From JBKECY01 sp047975025 (GTDB lineage: Bacteria > Bacillota > Clostridia > Lachnospirales > Lachnospiraceae): DNA of 21,342 nt. The notes under the pieces were generated by a model. It was not told the DNA's origin. It searched no databases and worked only from the letters and a program-made list of their open reading frames with translations. Both the position numbers and the translations under genes were made by a program. The stretch lies in NCBI GenBank assembly GCA_047975025.1, contig JBKECY010000076.1:1-21342 (forward strand), read 5' to 3'. Positions 1 to 7,979 of the stretch are shown in pieces. Position 1 is the stretch's first letter. Each line of letters starts with the position of its first letter.

Positions 1-118
1 CCGCCCTTGAACAATCCACCAAGAAATGTTACGATGTCGTCAAGCTGATAAGGATTTACCCTACCGGATACCGGTCATTACTAACATTGCGACTGGTACA
101 AAAATCGGGGGCAGGTCA
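1..118. repeat. 118-bp terminal inverted repeat, left copy (probable IS end)
   Basis: Bases 1-118 are the exact reverse complement of 21225-21342; identity stops at base 119. Read from the inner edge outward the repeat begins TGACCTGCCCCCGATTTTTG. The TG tip and the abrupt junction inside a gene suggest an insertion-sequence terminus, perhaps IS3-like; the family is not established. A small inverted repeat (ACCGG-ATA-CCGGT) lies at 63-75. Read into the window, one frame stays open through the whole repeat, but no transposase motif is visible. The repeat replaces the last codons of the ABC ATPase gene. Confidence 0.9.
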
Positions 119-1170
119 AAATGAGCTTTCATCATATCAATGCTCAGACACGCCTCATCTCCTCTCCCCATCTGCGTATCCCCCGCTGCTCTCACCGCCA
201 CATCTTTCCCTTCATATTCAAAATACAGGAAGGCTTCTGCTCCCAGCTTTTCGCAGGCGCACACCGTACGTCTGATGCCCGTCTTCCCCATCTTCATATC
301 CTCCGGGCGCACTCCCAGCAGAATACGTTCTCTCACATATTTCTTCTCACGCAGCCTGTCAGCAATTTCCTCAGGCAGCAGGAAGCGATCCTGTGTTGTC
401 TCCAGATACAGATTTCCTTCTATCGAAACACAAGTAGTATCAAAAAAATTCATGGACGGTGTACCTATGAAACCTGCCACAAATTCATTGGCAGGTGCAT
501 TATATAATTCCGCAGGTGCGGCGATCTGCTGGATTTCTCCATCCTTTAGCACTACAATTTTTGTGCCCAGGGTCATAGCCTCAGTCTGATCATGTGTTAC
601 ATAAATAAAGGTTGTGTTGAGTTCATGATATAATTTCAGGATTTCTGCCCGCATTTGGATACGAAGCTTGGCATCCAGATTGGACAGCGGTTCGTCCATC
701 AGGAATACCTTCGGCTTACGTATGATGGCTCTTCCCATAGCAACACGCTGTTTTTGTCCACCGGAAAGTTCTCCCGGTCTTTGGTGCAGCAGTGCTCCCA
801 GATCTAATGTGTCTGCCACTGCCTCCACTCTTCTGCGGATTTCTGCCTTAGATGTTTTTTTCAGTTTCAGACTGTACGCTATGTTCTCATAGACTGTCAT
901 ATGAGGATACAAGGCATAGTTTTGAAAAACCATAGCCATATCCCTGTCACAGGACGGCACCTGATTCATGAATTTTCCATCCATCCACAGTTCACCATCT
1001 GAGATTTTTTCTATCCCGGCAATCATCCGCAATGTTGTGGATTTCCCACAACCGGAAGGTCCGACAAAAATCACGAATTCCTTGTCTGCAATCTCCATAT
1101 GAAAATCCCGGACTGCCGTTACACCATCGTCAAATTTCTTATATACGTGTTTCAATTGAATTTCCGGCAC
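61..1170 (-). CDS. Carbohydrate ABC transporter ATP-binding protein (MalK/MsmX/UgpC type), 3' end replaced by repeat
   Basis: Cytoplasmic ATPase subunit that powers a family-1 sugar importer, probably the one encoded just upstream. Visible are Walker A GPSGCGKST (37-45), Q-loop FQNYALYPHM (from 82), signature LSGGQKQR (135-142), Walker B VFLMDEP (155-161) and the H-loop histidine in YVTHDQ (193), then a C-terminal regulatory (TOBE-like) region. The start is GTG at 1168-1170 with AGGAGG six bases upstream, overlapping the HAD gene by 32 bases, so the two are probably translationally coupled. The native protein ends near MMKAHF (about base 119). The family normally continues a few residues (FFD-x-ET-like). 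Here the last 17 or so residues and the stop at 61 come from the terminal repeat. Since only the extreme C-terminus changes, the enzyme may still work. Confidence 0.93.
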   Translation of the reverse strand: MPEIQLKHVYKKFDDGVTAVRDFHMEIADKEFVIFVGPSGCGKSTTLRMIAGIEKISDGELWMDGKFMNQVPSCDRDMAMVFQNYALYPHMTVYENIAYSLKLKKTSKAEIRRRVEAVADTLDLGALLHQRPGELSGGQKQRVAMGRAIIRKPKVFLMDEPLSNLDAKLRIQMRAEILKLYHELNTTFIYVTHDQTEAMTLGTKIVVLKDGEIQQIAAPAELYNAPANEFVAGFIGTPSMNFFDTTCVSIEGNLYLETTQDRFLLPEEIADRLREKKYVRERILLGVRPEDMKMGKTGIRRTVCACEKLGAEAFLYFEYEGKDVAVRAAGDTQMGRGDEACLSIDMMKAHFDLPPIFVPVAMLVMTGIR

Positions 1171-1909
1171 TTTGCTCCTCCTGTATCTGATCCAGCAACT
1201 CCGGCAGCTGCTGGATGGAATCTATCACATAATCCGCCTCACCGCGAAAGTCCTTTAGTGTACTGACACCGCTTAAGACTCCGATGGCAATACCGCCGTT
1301 TTGTCTGGCAAACACAATGTCATTATACGTATCTCCCACCACTGCAATCTCCTCCGCATGAAGCCCAAAGTTCTGCTGGAATTCGAGAAACATATCTTTC
1401 TCCGGTTTAGGACGTTTGATTCCGTCATCTGCCCCCACATAGGCGAACAGTTCCAAGACATCCAGTGATTCCAAGCAACTTTGTGCAGATGCAATCGTAT
1501 CTGCCGTCGCCAAACCGACCAGAATACTGCGTTCCCGCAAGATACGGGTCATATCGCGCAGATCCGTAAGCTGCAGCAGGCTGGCATGGCGGCTCGTGAC
1601 GCTTCGGTGAAACAGCACTTCCAACTGTACATGAATCTTGGCAGTTTCGAGTGCAATTCCTTTCGCCGCAAGCGCTTCTCGAATCATATCGGCCATTTCA
1701 ACATAAGACTTATAGGCCAATGCCCCCAATGGATCTACTGTTTCTCCTTGCACACCAATGACCTGCAGCAGATACTCTACCATGGCGGGTGTACTCTCTA
1801 TCTCGTTTTCCTCCAGTAATTGCGGTATGACTTCTAGTGCTGCCTGTAACCAAAGTGAGAAGAAATCAATTAATGTCCCATCTTTGTCAAATAAAATACC
1901 TTTTACCAT
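1139..1909 (-). CDS. HAD-superfamily hydrolase (phosphoglycolate phosphatase-like)
   Basis: Cytoplasmic phosphatase of 256 residues that probably removes phosphate from a small phosphorylated metabolite. HAD motif I is FDKDGTLID with the nucleophile at Asp8 and the acid/base at Asp10; motif II is the Thr in GLATAD; motifs III/IV are seen as KRPKPEKDMF and VVGDTYNDI near the C-terminus. A helical cap (about residues 16-95) matches the Gph/PGMB-like subclass. I place the start at ATG 1907-1909, one base after the PHP stop, with GGGAGAAGAG just upstream; a longer frame to 1945 would overlap the PHP gene and lacks support. It sits between the PHP enzyme and the ABC ATPase in one operon, so it may dephosphorylate the imported substrate or the PHP product. 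The substrate cannot be read from the sequence. Confidence 0.9.
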   Translation of the reverse strand: MVKGILFDKDGTLIDFFSLWLQAALEVIPQLLEENEIESTPAMVEYLLQVIGVQGETVDPLGALAYKSYVEMADMIREALAAKGIALETAKIHVQLEVLFHRSVTSRHASLLQLTDLRDMTRILRERSILVGLATADTIASAQSCLESLDVLELFAYVGADDGIKRPKPEKDMFLEFQQNFGLHAEEIAVVGDTYNDIVFARQNGGIAIGVLSGVSTLKDFRGEADYVIDSIQQLPELLDQIQEEQSAGNSIETRI

Positions 1910-1910
1910 A

Positions 1911-3410
1911 TCACTCTTCTCCCATTTGCTGTGTGATTTCTCCAAATGTCCAATAATCAGGCGTCTTCTGTCCGTAATATACAGGATTTGTATACCCTAG
2001 AAATCCCCCATCCTGTCCGCGCACCTCGAGGCGAATCCATGTCCACTCCGTCAAAGAGAGGGACAGTGTAATGGCGGCCTCATAACTCCCGGAAGCCCTT
2101 TTTGAGAGTGCCACCGGAATTGCCTGCCCATTCACAATCAGTTGCACAACCGGCTCTTCCGTAAGTCCTGTGATTTTGGCAAAATAACTCAGAATATTCT
2201 GCGCTTTTCCCTCTATTATAAGTTCATCGCCCGGCAGATAGGTGCTGCCGTTCATCGTAATCACAGGGTGTATTTGGCAGAAACGCGTCACACACATATG
2301 TCCTTGTTTTACCTGACGCAATAGTTCTGCAGGGGACAGTTTGTTGCAATATACATAGGTCGCTGGATCACCCGGTATCGATGGTGTGGCTGCTCCCTCA
2401 TAGAGCTCGTCTATTAAATTATGCGAATCACTTCCGCCCACCCCATAGATACGGTGCCCATCCTGCCAGAGTGCATCTATAAAACGCAGCGTCCTGTCAT
2501 TGGCTTCTGCCGCCTGCGGATAGGTGGGATCGTTGATGATTTCGATACAGTCAAATGCATCCAGTCGGGTCTGTTCATAACGCCAGCTCCAAATTGTCAG
2601 AAACGGATGATTCAGGCTGATTAACCAGCCTCTGCGTCTTGCCTCCTGCATGACCGCCTGCATACAAGACTGTGTCCTCACCGGATCACCTGCGATAAGC
2701 TCATACAGATGTTCCGGTTGTTTCGTCACACCAAATAAATTAAAATGTCCCCGCTCTGTTGTAATTTCCGTACCCGGCAGCACACACAGATCGCGCTCGC
2801 ACCAACCGGTATGCATCAGGTTATGCTCCGTTGGCACATAGAAATCAAGCCCCATCTGGCGTGCTTTTTGCATCGCACTGCGCGTAGTCTCTTTACCGTC
2901 TGAAAGTGTGGTATGTGTATGAAAATCTCCCTTATACCATCCGGGCTGTGCCGCATAAACGGCTTCCCAGTCGTACGCCGTATCCGTCATCTCGCAGCGG
3001 CCGGCCGCCGTCCAGATCCATTCTCCGACAGGGTCTGTAACCTCCTGCGGCTGGTCTGTCACAGACACATGGATTTCCGCTGCCTCACCACGCAGCTTTT
3101 GCTGTACATACTCCGTAAAAATTCCAAGCGTGAGCTTCCATGTCCCCGGCCAGATTGATCCCGGTACACCTCCAACTGAAGTTTCGTATCCGCTGTGGCC
3201 CACTCCCAGCTTCTGGGCCGCATAGCCCAGCAGTTTCTGGAGACGGATTTCTCCGCGGGGGTCCTGCAAAATCACAAATCCCATGTAGCGGCATAACTCC
3301 GGTACTTCAACATCCATGCAGATTGCTGCCGCCTCTGCATGGACTTCAAAACTTTGCACCTGAATACTATCGGCTTTATCATGTATGCTATACGTAAGTG
3401 TCTGCTCCAT
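1911..3410 (-). CDS. PHP-domain metallohydrolase (CehA/McbA-like)
   Basis: Protein of 499 residues with a central PHP domain, a metal-dependent phosphoesterase fold. Metal-ligand motifs are visible in order: GDFHTHTTLSDG (from 161), PTEHN (193-197), GHFNLFG (221-227), SLNHP (265-269) and GGSDSHN (325-331). About 155 residues precede this domain and about 110 probably beta-rich residues follow it. No signal peptide is seen, so it should act in the cytoplasm. The start ATG at 3408-3410 lies one base after the stop of the binding-protein gene and has no good Shine-Dalgarno, which suggests translational coupling. Its place inside an importer operon next to a HAD phosphatase suggests hydrolysis of the imported compound, perhaps a phosphodiester. 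That role is inference; PHP proteins also include polymerase-associated and histidinol-phosphate enzymes, which this does not resemble. Confidence 0.88.
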   Translation of the reverse strand: MEQTLTYSIHDKADSIQVQSFEVHAEAAAICMDVEVPELCRYMGFVILQDPRGEIRLQKLLGYAAQKLGVGHSGYETSVGGVPGSIWPGTWKLTLGIFTEYVQQKLRGEAAEIHVSVTDQPQEVTDPVGEWIWTAAGRCEMTDTAYDWEAVYAAQPGWYKGDFHTHTTLSDGKETTRSAMQKARQMGLDFYVPTEHNLMHTGWCERDLCVLPGTEITTERGHFNLFGVTKQPEHLYELIAGDPVRTQSCMQAVMQEARRRGWLISLNHPFLTIWSWRYEQTRLDAFDCIEIINDPTYPQAAEANDRTLRFIDALWQDGHRIYGVGGSDSHNLIDELYEGAATPSIPGDPATYVYCNKLSPAELLRQVKQGHMCVTRFCQIHPVITMNGSTYLPGDELIIEGKAQNILSYFAKITGLTEEPVVQLIVNGQAIPVALSKRASGSYEAAITLSLSLTEWTWIRLEVRGQDGGFLGYTNPVYYGQKTPDYWTFGEITQQMGEE

Positions 3411-3411
3411 A

Positions 3412-4713
3412 TTAATTCATACTATCGAGAGCAGCCTGCGCTGTCTGCTGCGCTTCTTCAAGCGCTTCCTTGGCCGGCACATTCTCCAACTCCACTTTGT
3501 CGGCTGCAATGGTCAAAGCATCAAAGATTTTACCGCCTGTCGGGTCAGCCAGTGACGGTGTACCATGCGAAGCCTGCTGCAATGGTACCAGTGCCTGTGG
3601 GTTCTCCTCGGCATACGCCTTGAATTCTGCTACATCCTGTGTAGATTCACGTACGGCTACATACCCTGTGGACATTGACCACTCTGCCTGATTTTCAGGT
3701 GTTGTAAAATATTTCATAAACTCATAAACACCCGCTTTTTCTTCATCAGAGGAACCTTCAAGCATAACGAACTGAAGTGCATCTGCCGTCGGCGCCGAAG
3801 GGTTATCTCCGAATCCAGGCTGTTCCATAGCTGCGACCAAATCGAAGTCAAGATCCGCCTGATCTCCTGAGGAACCTGTATAGCCTCCTGCTTTATTCGC
3901 AATGACATCATCAATGGTTGTATACCAATATTCCCAGCCCTGACCGCCTGAATTAACCTTCATGATTTTGTCATCGTGAATCCATGTACGGAAGCTTTCC
4001 CAAACTTCAACCCATGCATCAGATGCAATCATGACCTCAGTTCCGTCTTCGCTAAGCAGCGTACCGCCATTGCTTAACGTGGCATCGATCAGATTCCCAA
4101 GCCCCCACATAGGTTCCCAACCGATGAACGAACCATCTGCTTTTGTCATTTTCTGTGCTGCATCAGCCAGATCCTGCCATGTCTCGATGGATGCCGGATC
4201 AATTCCTGCCTCAGCAAATGCGGCTATATTGTAGTATAAAATCTGTGTCGTTCCATAGGCAGGAATTGCATAGATTTTCCCATCTGCATCAATTCCCTGC
4301 TCGAAAAACACATCGAGATAATCGTCCTGTTCAAAATCCGAGTCTGCTGCGATCAAATCACTAATATCTGCAATCAGATTTTTTTCAGACAGGTTTCTGG
4401 ACTTGTCCACGTCTAACAATGCCATATCCGGAGCATTCTTACCTGCGATTCCCGCCTGAAGTTTCTCATATGTCTCTGTGTAGTCCGCCTGTGTTGTCGT
4501 TACAATTTCATACGTATCTTGTGAAGCATTGAATGCATCTGCCATATCCGCTACTACGTTAACTGCCGTCTTACCACCGGAATACCAGAAATCAATCTGA
4601 ATCTTTCCATCCGTAGTTTTCGTTGCCTGTACTTCCTCTGCTTTACCACAACCTGTTGCAAGTCCAGCCGCCATGGCCAGTACCAAGATAATTGCTACTA
4701 AACGTTTTCTCAT
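3412..4713 (-). CDS. Family-1 ABC transporter substrate-binding lipoprotein (UgpB/MalE-like)
   Basis: Extracellular lipoprotein of 433 residues that captures a carbohydrate or related solute for the adjacent permeases. The N-terminus MRKRLVAIILVLAMAAGLA has a positive end, a hydrophobic core and a lipobox-like LATGC with the lipid-carrying cysteine at 22. The mature part has the family-1 pattern (IDFWYSGG near the start, an IPAYGTTQILYYN segment, C-terminal FMKYFTTPENQAEWS). The start is ATG 4711-4713 with AGGAGAG five to six bases upstream; a frame extending to 4758 has no ribosome binding site at its first Met. The gene follows the two permeases after an 84-base gap with a hairpin and is followed at once by the PHP gene. 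The ligand is not evident. Confidence 0.93.
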   Translation of the reverse strand: MRKRLVAIILVLAMAAGLATGCGKAEEVQATKTTDGKIQIDFWYSGGKTAVNVVADMADAFNASQDTYEIVTTTQADYTETYEKLQAGIAGKNAPDMALLDVDKSRNLSEKNLIADISDLIAADSDFEQDDYLDVFFEQGIDADGKIYAIPAYGTTQILYYNIAAFAEAGIDPASIETWQDLADAAQKMTKADGSFIGWEPMWGLGNLIDATLSNGGTLLSEDGTEVMIASDAWVEVWESFRTWIHDDKIMKVNSGGQGWEYWYTTIDDVIANKAGGYTGSSGDQADLDFDLVAAMEQPGFGDNPSAPTADALQFVMLEGSSDEEKAGVYEFMKYFTTPENQAEWSMSTGYVAVRESTQDVAEFKAYAEENPQALVPLQQASHGTPSLADPTGGKIFDALTIAADKVELENVPAKEALEEAQQTAQAALDSMN

Positions 4714-4766
4714 TTTTTCTCTCCTAACATATTTGACTTTTTTTGTTATCTGTTTCATATTCTAGA

Positions 4767-4787
4767 TCAGCCGCCTGCTGCGACTGA
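4767..4787 (-). promoter_or_regulatory. Intercistronic hairpin before the binding-protein gene
   Basis: On the minus strand TCAGTCGC-agcag-GCGGCTGA can form an 8-bp stem (one G-U pair) with a 5-base loop. No T-run follows, so it is not a simple terminator. It lies in the only sizeable gap inside this importer operon, just 5' of the lipoprotein gene, where a hairpin could stabilise the downstream mRNA and raise binding-protein output. Function inferred. Confidence 0.5.
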
Positions 4788-4797
4788 AGCAAAAGGG

Positions 4798-5634
4798 TCA
4801 CCCCTTTATACCCGTATCGCCGCCAATCCCGTTGATGAACCACTTTTGTGTAAATGCAAACAGGATGAGCAGTGGAAATACAATCAGTGCGCTTCCTGCC
4901 ATGACAAGCGGCCACTGTGTGCCGTACGCACCTCCCTCAATAAAAAATCTTCTAAGTCCTTGCGATACCAGACTTTTTTCTACGGAGTCCGTAATCAGAG
5001 ACGGCCACATATAGTTGTTATAGCTGGCGATAAAATTCATAAGCCCCAACGTGATAAAGGATGCTTTGGTCATGGGGCAGACCACCCTCCACAGAGTCTT
5101 CCAATGACTGGCTCCATCGATTCGCGCCGCCTCAACAATACCGACCGGTACCTGCATGAATGCCTGCCGCAGCAAAAATATCCCAAAAATGCTGACACAA
5201 TTCGAGATGATCAGTCCCGTAAACGTGTCCAGCAGTTTCCAATCTGCCAGAATAATATAGCTGGGGATATACGTCGCCGCCGTAGGGAGCATATAGGTCA
5301 CCATAATAATAGAAAACAATATTTTTCTGCCCCTGAATCTCATAAATACAATAGCATAGGCAATCATACCGGCCGATACGATCTGCAATACCAGCGAAAT
5401 ACTTGATACAAAGAGGCTGTTCCATATATATCGTAAAAGCGGGGAATTGAAGAATACCTCATAAAAATTCCCCCACTGAAATTTCTCCGGAAAGAAATGC
5501 GACACATCCATAATCTCCGCCTTTGTCTTTAGCGCACTTAGAACCATCCATAAGAATGGAAAGGCGGTAAAAATACAAAATGCGAGCAGCACCAAAAATT
5601 TTCCGATTTTCTCTAAACCCGTTCTTACCTTCAT
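4798..5634 (-). CDS. Carbohydrate ABC transporter permease (MalG/UgpE-like)
   Basis: Inner-membrane permease of 278 residues in the MalG class of family-1 sugar importers. It has about six hydrophobic segments, beginning with FLVLLAFCIFTAFPFLWMVL near residues 13-32. The cytoplasmic EAA loop that docks the ATPase is visible as EAARIDGASHWKTLWRVVCP (168-187). The start is ATG 5632-5634 with AGGAGAG seven bases upstream; the longer frame to 5661 overlaps the preceding permease and lacks its own site. It follows the first permease with an 11-base gap, so the two are co-transcribed and should form the transmembrane heterodimer. Confidence 0.94.
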   Translation of the reverse strand: MKVRTGLEKIGKFLVLLAFCIFTAFPFLWMVLSALKTKAEIMDVSHFFPEKFQWGNFYEVFFNSPLLRYIWNSLFVSSISLVLQIVSAGMIAYAIVFMRFRGRKILFSIIMVTYMLPTAATYIPSYIILADWKLLDTFTGLIISNCVSIFGIFLLRQAFMQVPVGIVEAARIDGASHWKTLWRVVCPMTKASFITLGLMNFIASYNNYMWPSLITDSVEKSLVSQGLRRFFIEGGAYGTQWPLVMAGSALIVFPLLILFAFTQKWFINGIGGDTGIKG

Positions 5635-5645
5635 AGTTTGCTCTC

Positions 5646-6527
5646 CTAATAATGTACCCATTTCTTTGAACCTGCAAATTGTGCGATGGACAGAATCACC
5701 GTAATAACAATCAGTACCATAGCTACGGCCGCTGCCTGCCCCATGTCGAACTCCTCGAATCCCAACTGGTAATACATATAGAGTAAAGTTCTTGTACTCC
5801 CCGAGGGGCCGCCCTGCGTCAGAATCTGAATCTGGTCATAGGCCTGTAGTGAATTGACCATCGTGATAATCATCAAAAAGAAGGTCGTCGGCGATATACC
5901 GGGAATGGTAATATCCCGAAAACGCTGCCAGCGTTTGGCTCCATCCATTCCGCTGGCTTCATACAGCTCCGGCGGCACTTTTTCCAATGCCGACAGATAA
6001 AAAATCATGGCATAACCCAGACTTTTCCATACGGTTACAATAATGACTGCCAACATGGCTGTCTGCGAGCTTTTGATCCATTGCAGCTGCGGCAGATGCA
6101 GAAATCCCAGAATCGTATTAGCAATTCCACTGTTTGGTTCATAAATCCAAGTCCAGACAATCGATACCGCCACTGTGGGGGTAATCCATGGTGAGAACAG
6201 TATGAACCTGATGATCCCCCTACCCCTAAACGCTTTTTGCAAAAGCAATGCCAGCAAAAGTCCCAGCACGATCGTTGGAATCAGTGTCCCCAGACTGAAC
6301 ACTAACGTGTTCCATAAAGCATCGTAGAATCTTTTATCCTGAAACAGGGATAAAAAGTTATCAAAGAATACAATATTGTATTCGGGTGACATATAGTCCC
6401 AGTCTGTCAGACTGATATAGGCAGACCTTAGAATCGGATAAATCCAGAATACGATCAGCGGTAGTAACGCCGGAACCACAAACAAGATACTGCTGCCGAT
6501 ACGCTTAAATTTCTGCCGATTTTTCAT
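5646..6527 (-). CDS. Carbohydrate ABC transporter permease (MalF/UgpA-like)
   Basis: Inner-membrane permease of 293 residues, partner of the MalG-like protein. It has a first membrane segment at about residues 12-32, a periplasmic-type loop, and further segments at roughly 70-97, 108-128, 155-180, 212-232 and 262-285. The EAA loop is EASGMDGAKRWQRFRDITIP (190-209). The start ATG at 6525-6527 has GGAGG about 12 bases upstream. If the one-base lesion in the MATE gene is repaired, the MATE frame ends inside the first eight codons of this gene (6505-6507), which points to tight coupling of the two. Confidence 0.94.
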   Translation of the reverse strand: MKNRQKFKRIGSSILFVVPALLPLIVFWIYPILRSAYISLTDWDYMSPEYNIVFFDNFLSLFQDKRFYDALWNTLVFSLGTLIPTIVLGLLLALLLQKAFRGRGIIRFILFSPWITPTVAVSIVWTWIYEPNSGIANTILGFLHLPQLQWIKSSQTAMLAVIIVTVWKSLGYAMIFYLSALEKVPPELYEASGMDGAKRWQRFRDITIPGISPTTFFLMIITMVNSLQAYDQIQILTQGGPSGSTRTLLYMYYQLGFEEFDMGQAAAVAMVLIVITVILSIAQFAGSKKWVHY

Positions 6528-6578
6528 GATGTTTTCTTTCCTCCATTACTTTATAAATGATGAGCATACCTAGCGCCG

Positions 6579-7817
6579 TCACCGGTAAAGCCCCCACACT
6601 CCGTTAATCTTAAAGAACACCGGAAGCAGGTAGAGCAGAATCGGTGCAACCAGCAGGCTTTCGGTATATGTCATAACAATCGCTGCTCTTGTCTGTAACG
6701 TAGCGTTTAGATAAGCAACATTCATCCGGGCAATGCCTATAAAGAAGAATGAAAACATGCTGATTCTGATGCCTGTTGCAAAACTGACCGCTGCCGCTTC
6801 TGAAAGCCCAAACCATACGCTGATTTTATTAGACAGCAGAAGTACTGTGATGGCCGCCACACCTCCTAATAAAAGCACAATACGATATGCGATGTTCCTT
6901 ACCTGCTGCATCTCTTCATATTTGCCTTCACCGCAAAAACGACTGATCAGGGGCTGCACACCATCTCCCATTCCCGCCAGCATTGATTGCACAGGGAACA
7001 CAATATAGGATATGACCGCATAGCAGGCGACCGCAGTTTTCCCTCCATAGATCAGACACTGCCAATTAGTAAAGATCAATACGATCGATGGTGCCAGAGG
7101 CACCCCAAAGCCTGAGATTCCCATAAATAAAATTCTCTTCACCGTGGCCCCCGGCAGTCGAATATGCGGCAGACTCCCTCTCTCCCGATAGAGCAATACC
7201 ATGGCTGCCAATGCCACGACACCCTGCGCCCATACCGTTCCATAAGCAGCTCCGCGGATTCCCAGGTCTTTATGGAACATTAAATAGTAATTTAATACAA
7301 CATTCACCAGAATTCCCAGAATCATAATACACATCGCCTGCATTGATTTGTTTCTATTCCTGAGCACCGGCAGAATACCGACCCCCAGGATTTGAAACAA
7401 GCTTCCTTTGACAATTACTTCACTGTATGCCAGTGCCTGTGGATAAACATCACCGCTCGCCCCCAGACCTCGCAGCACGAACGGATAGATTACAACCAGA
7501 AGCAGTGTCGATACAATACCGCTGAGCAGTAAAAGCGTTACTGTGGTTTCATAAGTATGCTCTGCTTCCTCCGTACTGCCGCGTCCTTGGTAGTTCGATA
7601 GTAATACACTTCCAGCACTGCCGATGGCAAATCCCATGGCGGTGACCAGTGCGGTAATCGGCCAGGCAATATTGATTGCCGCCAACCCCGTATCCCCAGC
7701 TGCTCTGCCTATAAACAGCCCATCCACGACACTGTACATCCCCGTAAGCGTCATAGCGATGACTGTGGGCAGAGAGATCTTTAATATTTCCTTAACTCTT
7801 ACTTTTTCTCTATACAC
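6579..7817 (-). CDS. MATE-family multidrug/Na+-type exporter with frameshifted C-terminus
   Basis: Polytopic membrane transporter of 412 residues with the MATE layout: KISLPTVIAMTLTGMYSVVD then GLFIGRAAG in the N-lobe, and a repeat of the pattern in the C-lobe. MATE proteins expel cationic drugs or metabolites using Na+ or H+. The start is GTG 7815-7817 with GAGGAG eight bases upstream. The annotated frame stops early after INGVWG (LYR, stop at 6579). One extra G in the GGGGG run at about 6590-6594 would restore a family-like end, ALPVTALGMLIIYKVM..., stopping at 6505 for 437 residues. So the gene has lost one base, varies in phase at this tract, or carries a sequencing error. It heads the importer operon. 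Confidence 0.9.
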   Translation of the reverse strand: MYREKVRVKEILKISLPTVIAMTLTGMYSVVDGLFIGRAAGDTGLAAINIAWPITALVTAMGFAIGSAGSVLLSNYQGRGSTEEAEHTYETTVTLLLLSGIVSTLLLVVIYPFVLRGLGASGDVYPQALAYSEVIVKGSLFQILGVGILPVLRNRNKSMQAMCIMILGILVNVVLNYYLMFHKDLGIRGAAYGTVWAQGVVALAAMVLLYRERGSLPHIRLPGATVKRILFMGISGFGVPLAPSIVLIFTNWQCLIYGGKTAVACYAVISYIVFPVQSMLAGMGDGVQPLISRFCGEGKYEEMQQVRNIAYRIVLLLGGVAAITVLLLSNKISVWFGLSEAAAVSFATGIRISMFSFFFIGIARMNVAYLNATLQTRAAIVMTYTESLLVAPILLYLLPVFFKINGVWGLYR

Positions 7818-7858
7818 TGTGCAGGCTCCTCTTTTTCGTTCTTGTTCACTGCACTTGC

Positions 7859-7867
7859 ATCATAGCA
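7859..7867 (-). promoter_or_regulatory. Extended -10 promoter for the MATE/ABC importer operon
   Basis: The minus strand reads TGC-TATGAT, an extended -10 with no clear -35 at 16-18 bases. It lies about 42 bases upstream of the GTG start of the MATE gene and downstream of the RpiR terminator, so the importer operon appears to have its own promoter here. Confidence 0.5.
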
Positions 7868-7936
7868 CAGAGTTTTTTAAGAAATCTTCAAGACCATGTA
7901 AAGAATGTGTAATGTCCCATATGTAACGATTCCGTA

Positions 7937-7978
7937 AAAAAAGGTTTTTCGGAGCAATGCTCCGAAAAACCTTTTTTT
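7937..7978 (-). terminator. Palindromic rho-independent terminator after the RpiR gene
   Basis: An almost perfect palindrome of about 21 paired bases per arm: an A-run, then GGTTTTTCGGAGCA, one central base, TGCTCCGAAAAACC, then a T-run. On the minus strand it starts directly after the TAG of the RpiR gene and ends in seven T. The A-run on the other side would let it also terminate opposing transcription. It separates the RpiR gene from the MATE/importer operon. Confidence 0.92.
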
Positions 7979-7979
7979 C

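Noticed and set aside
1..118. Open frame inside the terminal repeat as a transposase gene fragment
   Set aside because: A 39-codon frame is open in both copies, but it shows no recognisable transposase motif and continues by chance into antisense ATPase sequence on the left.
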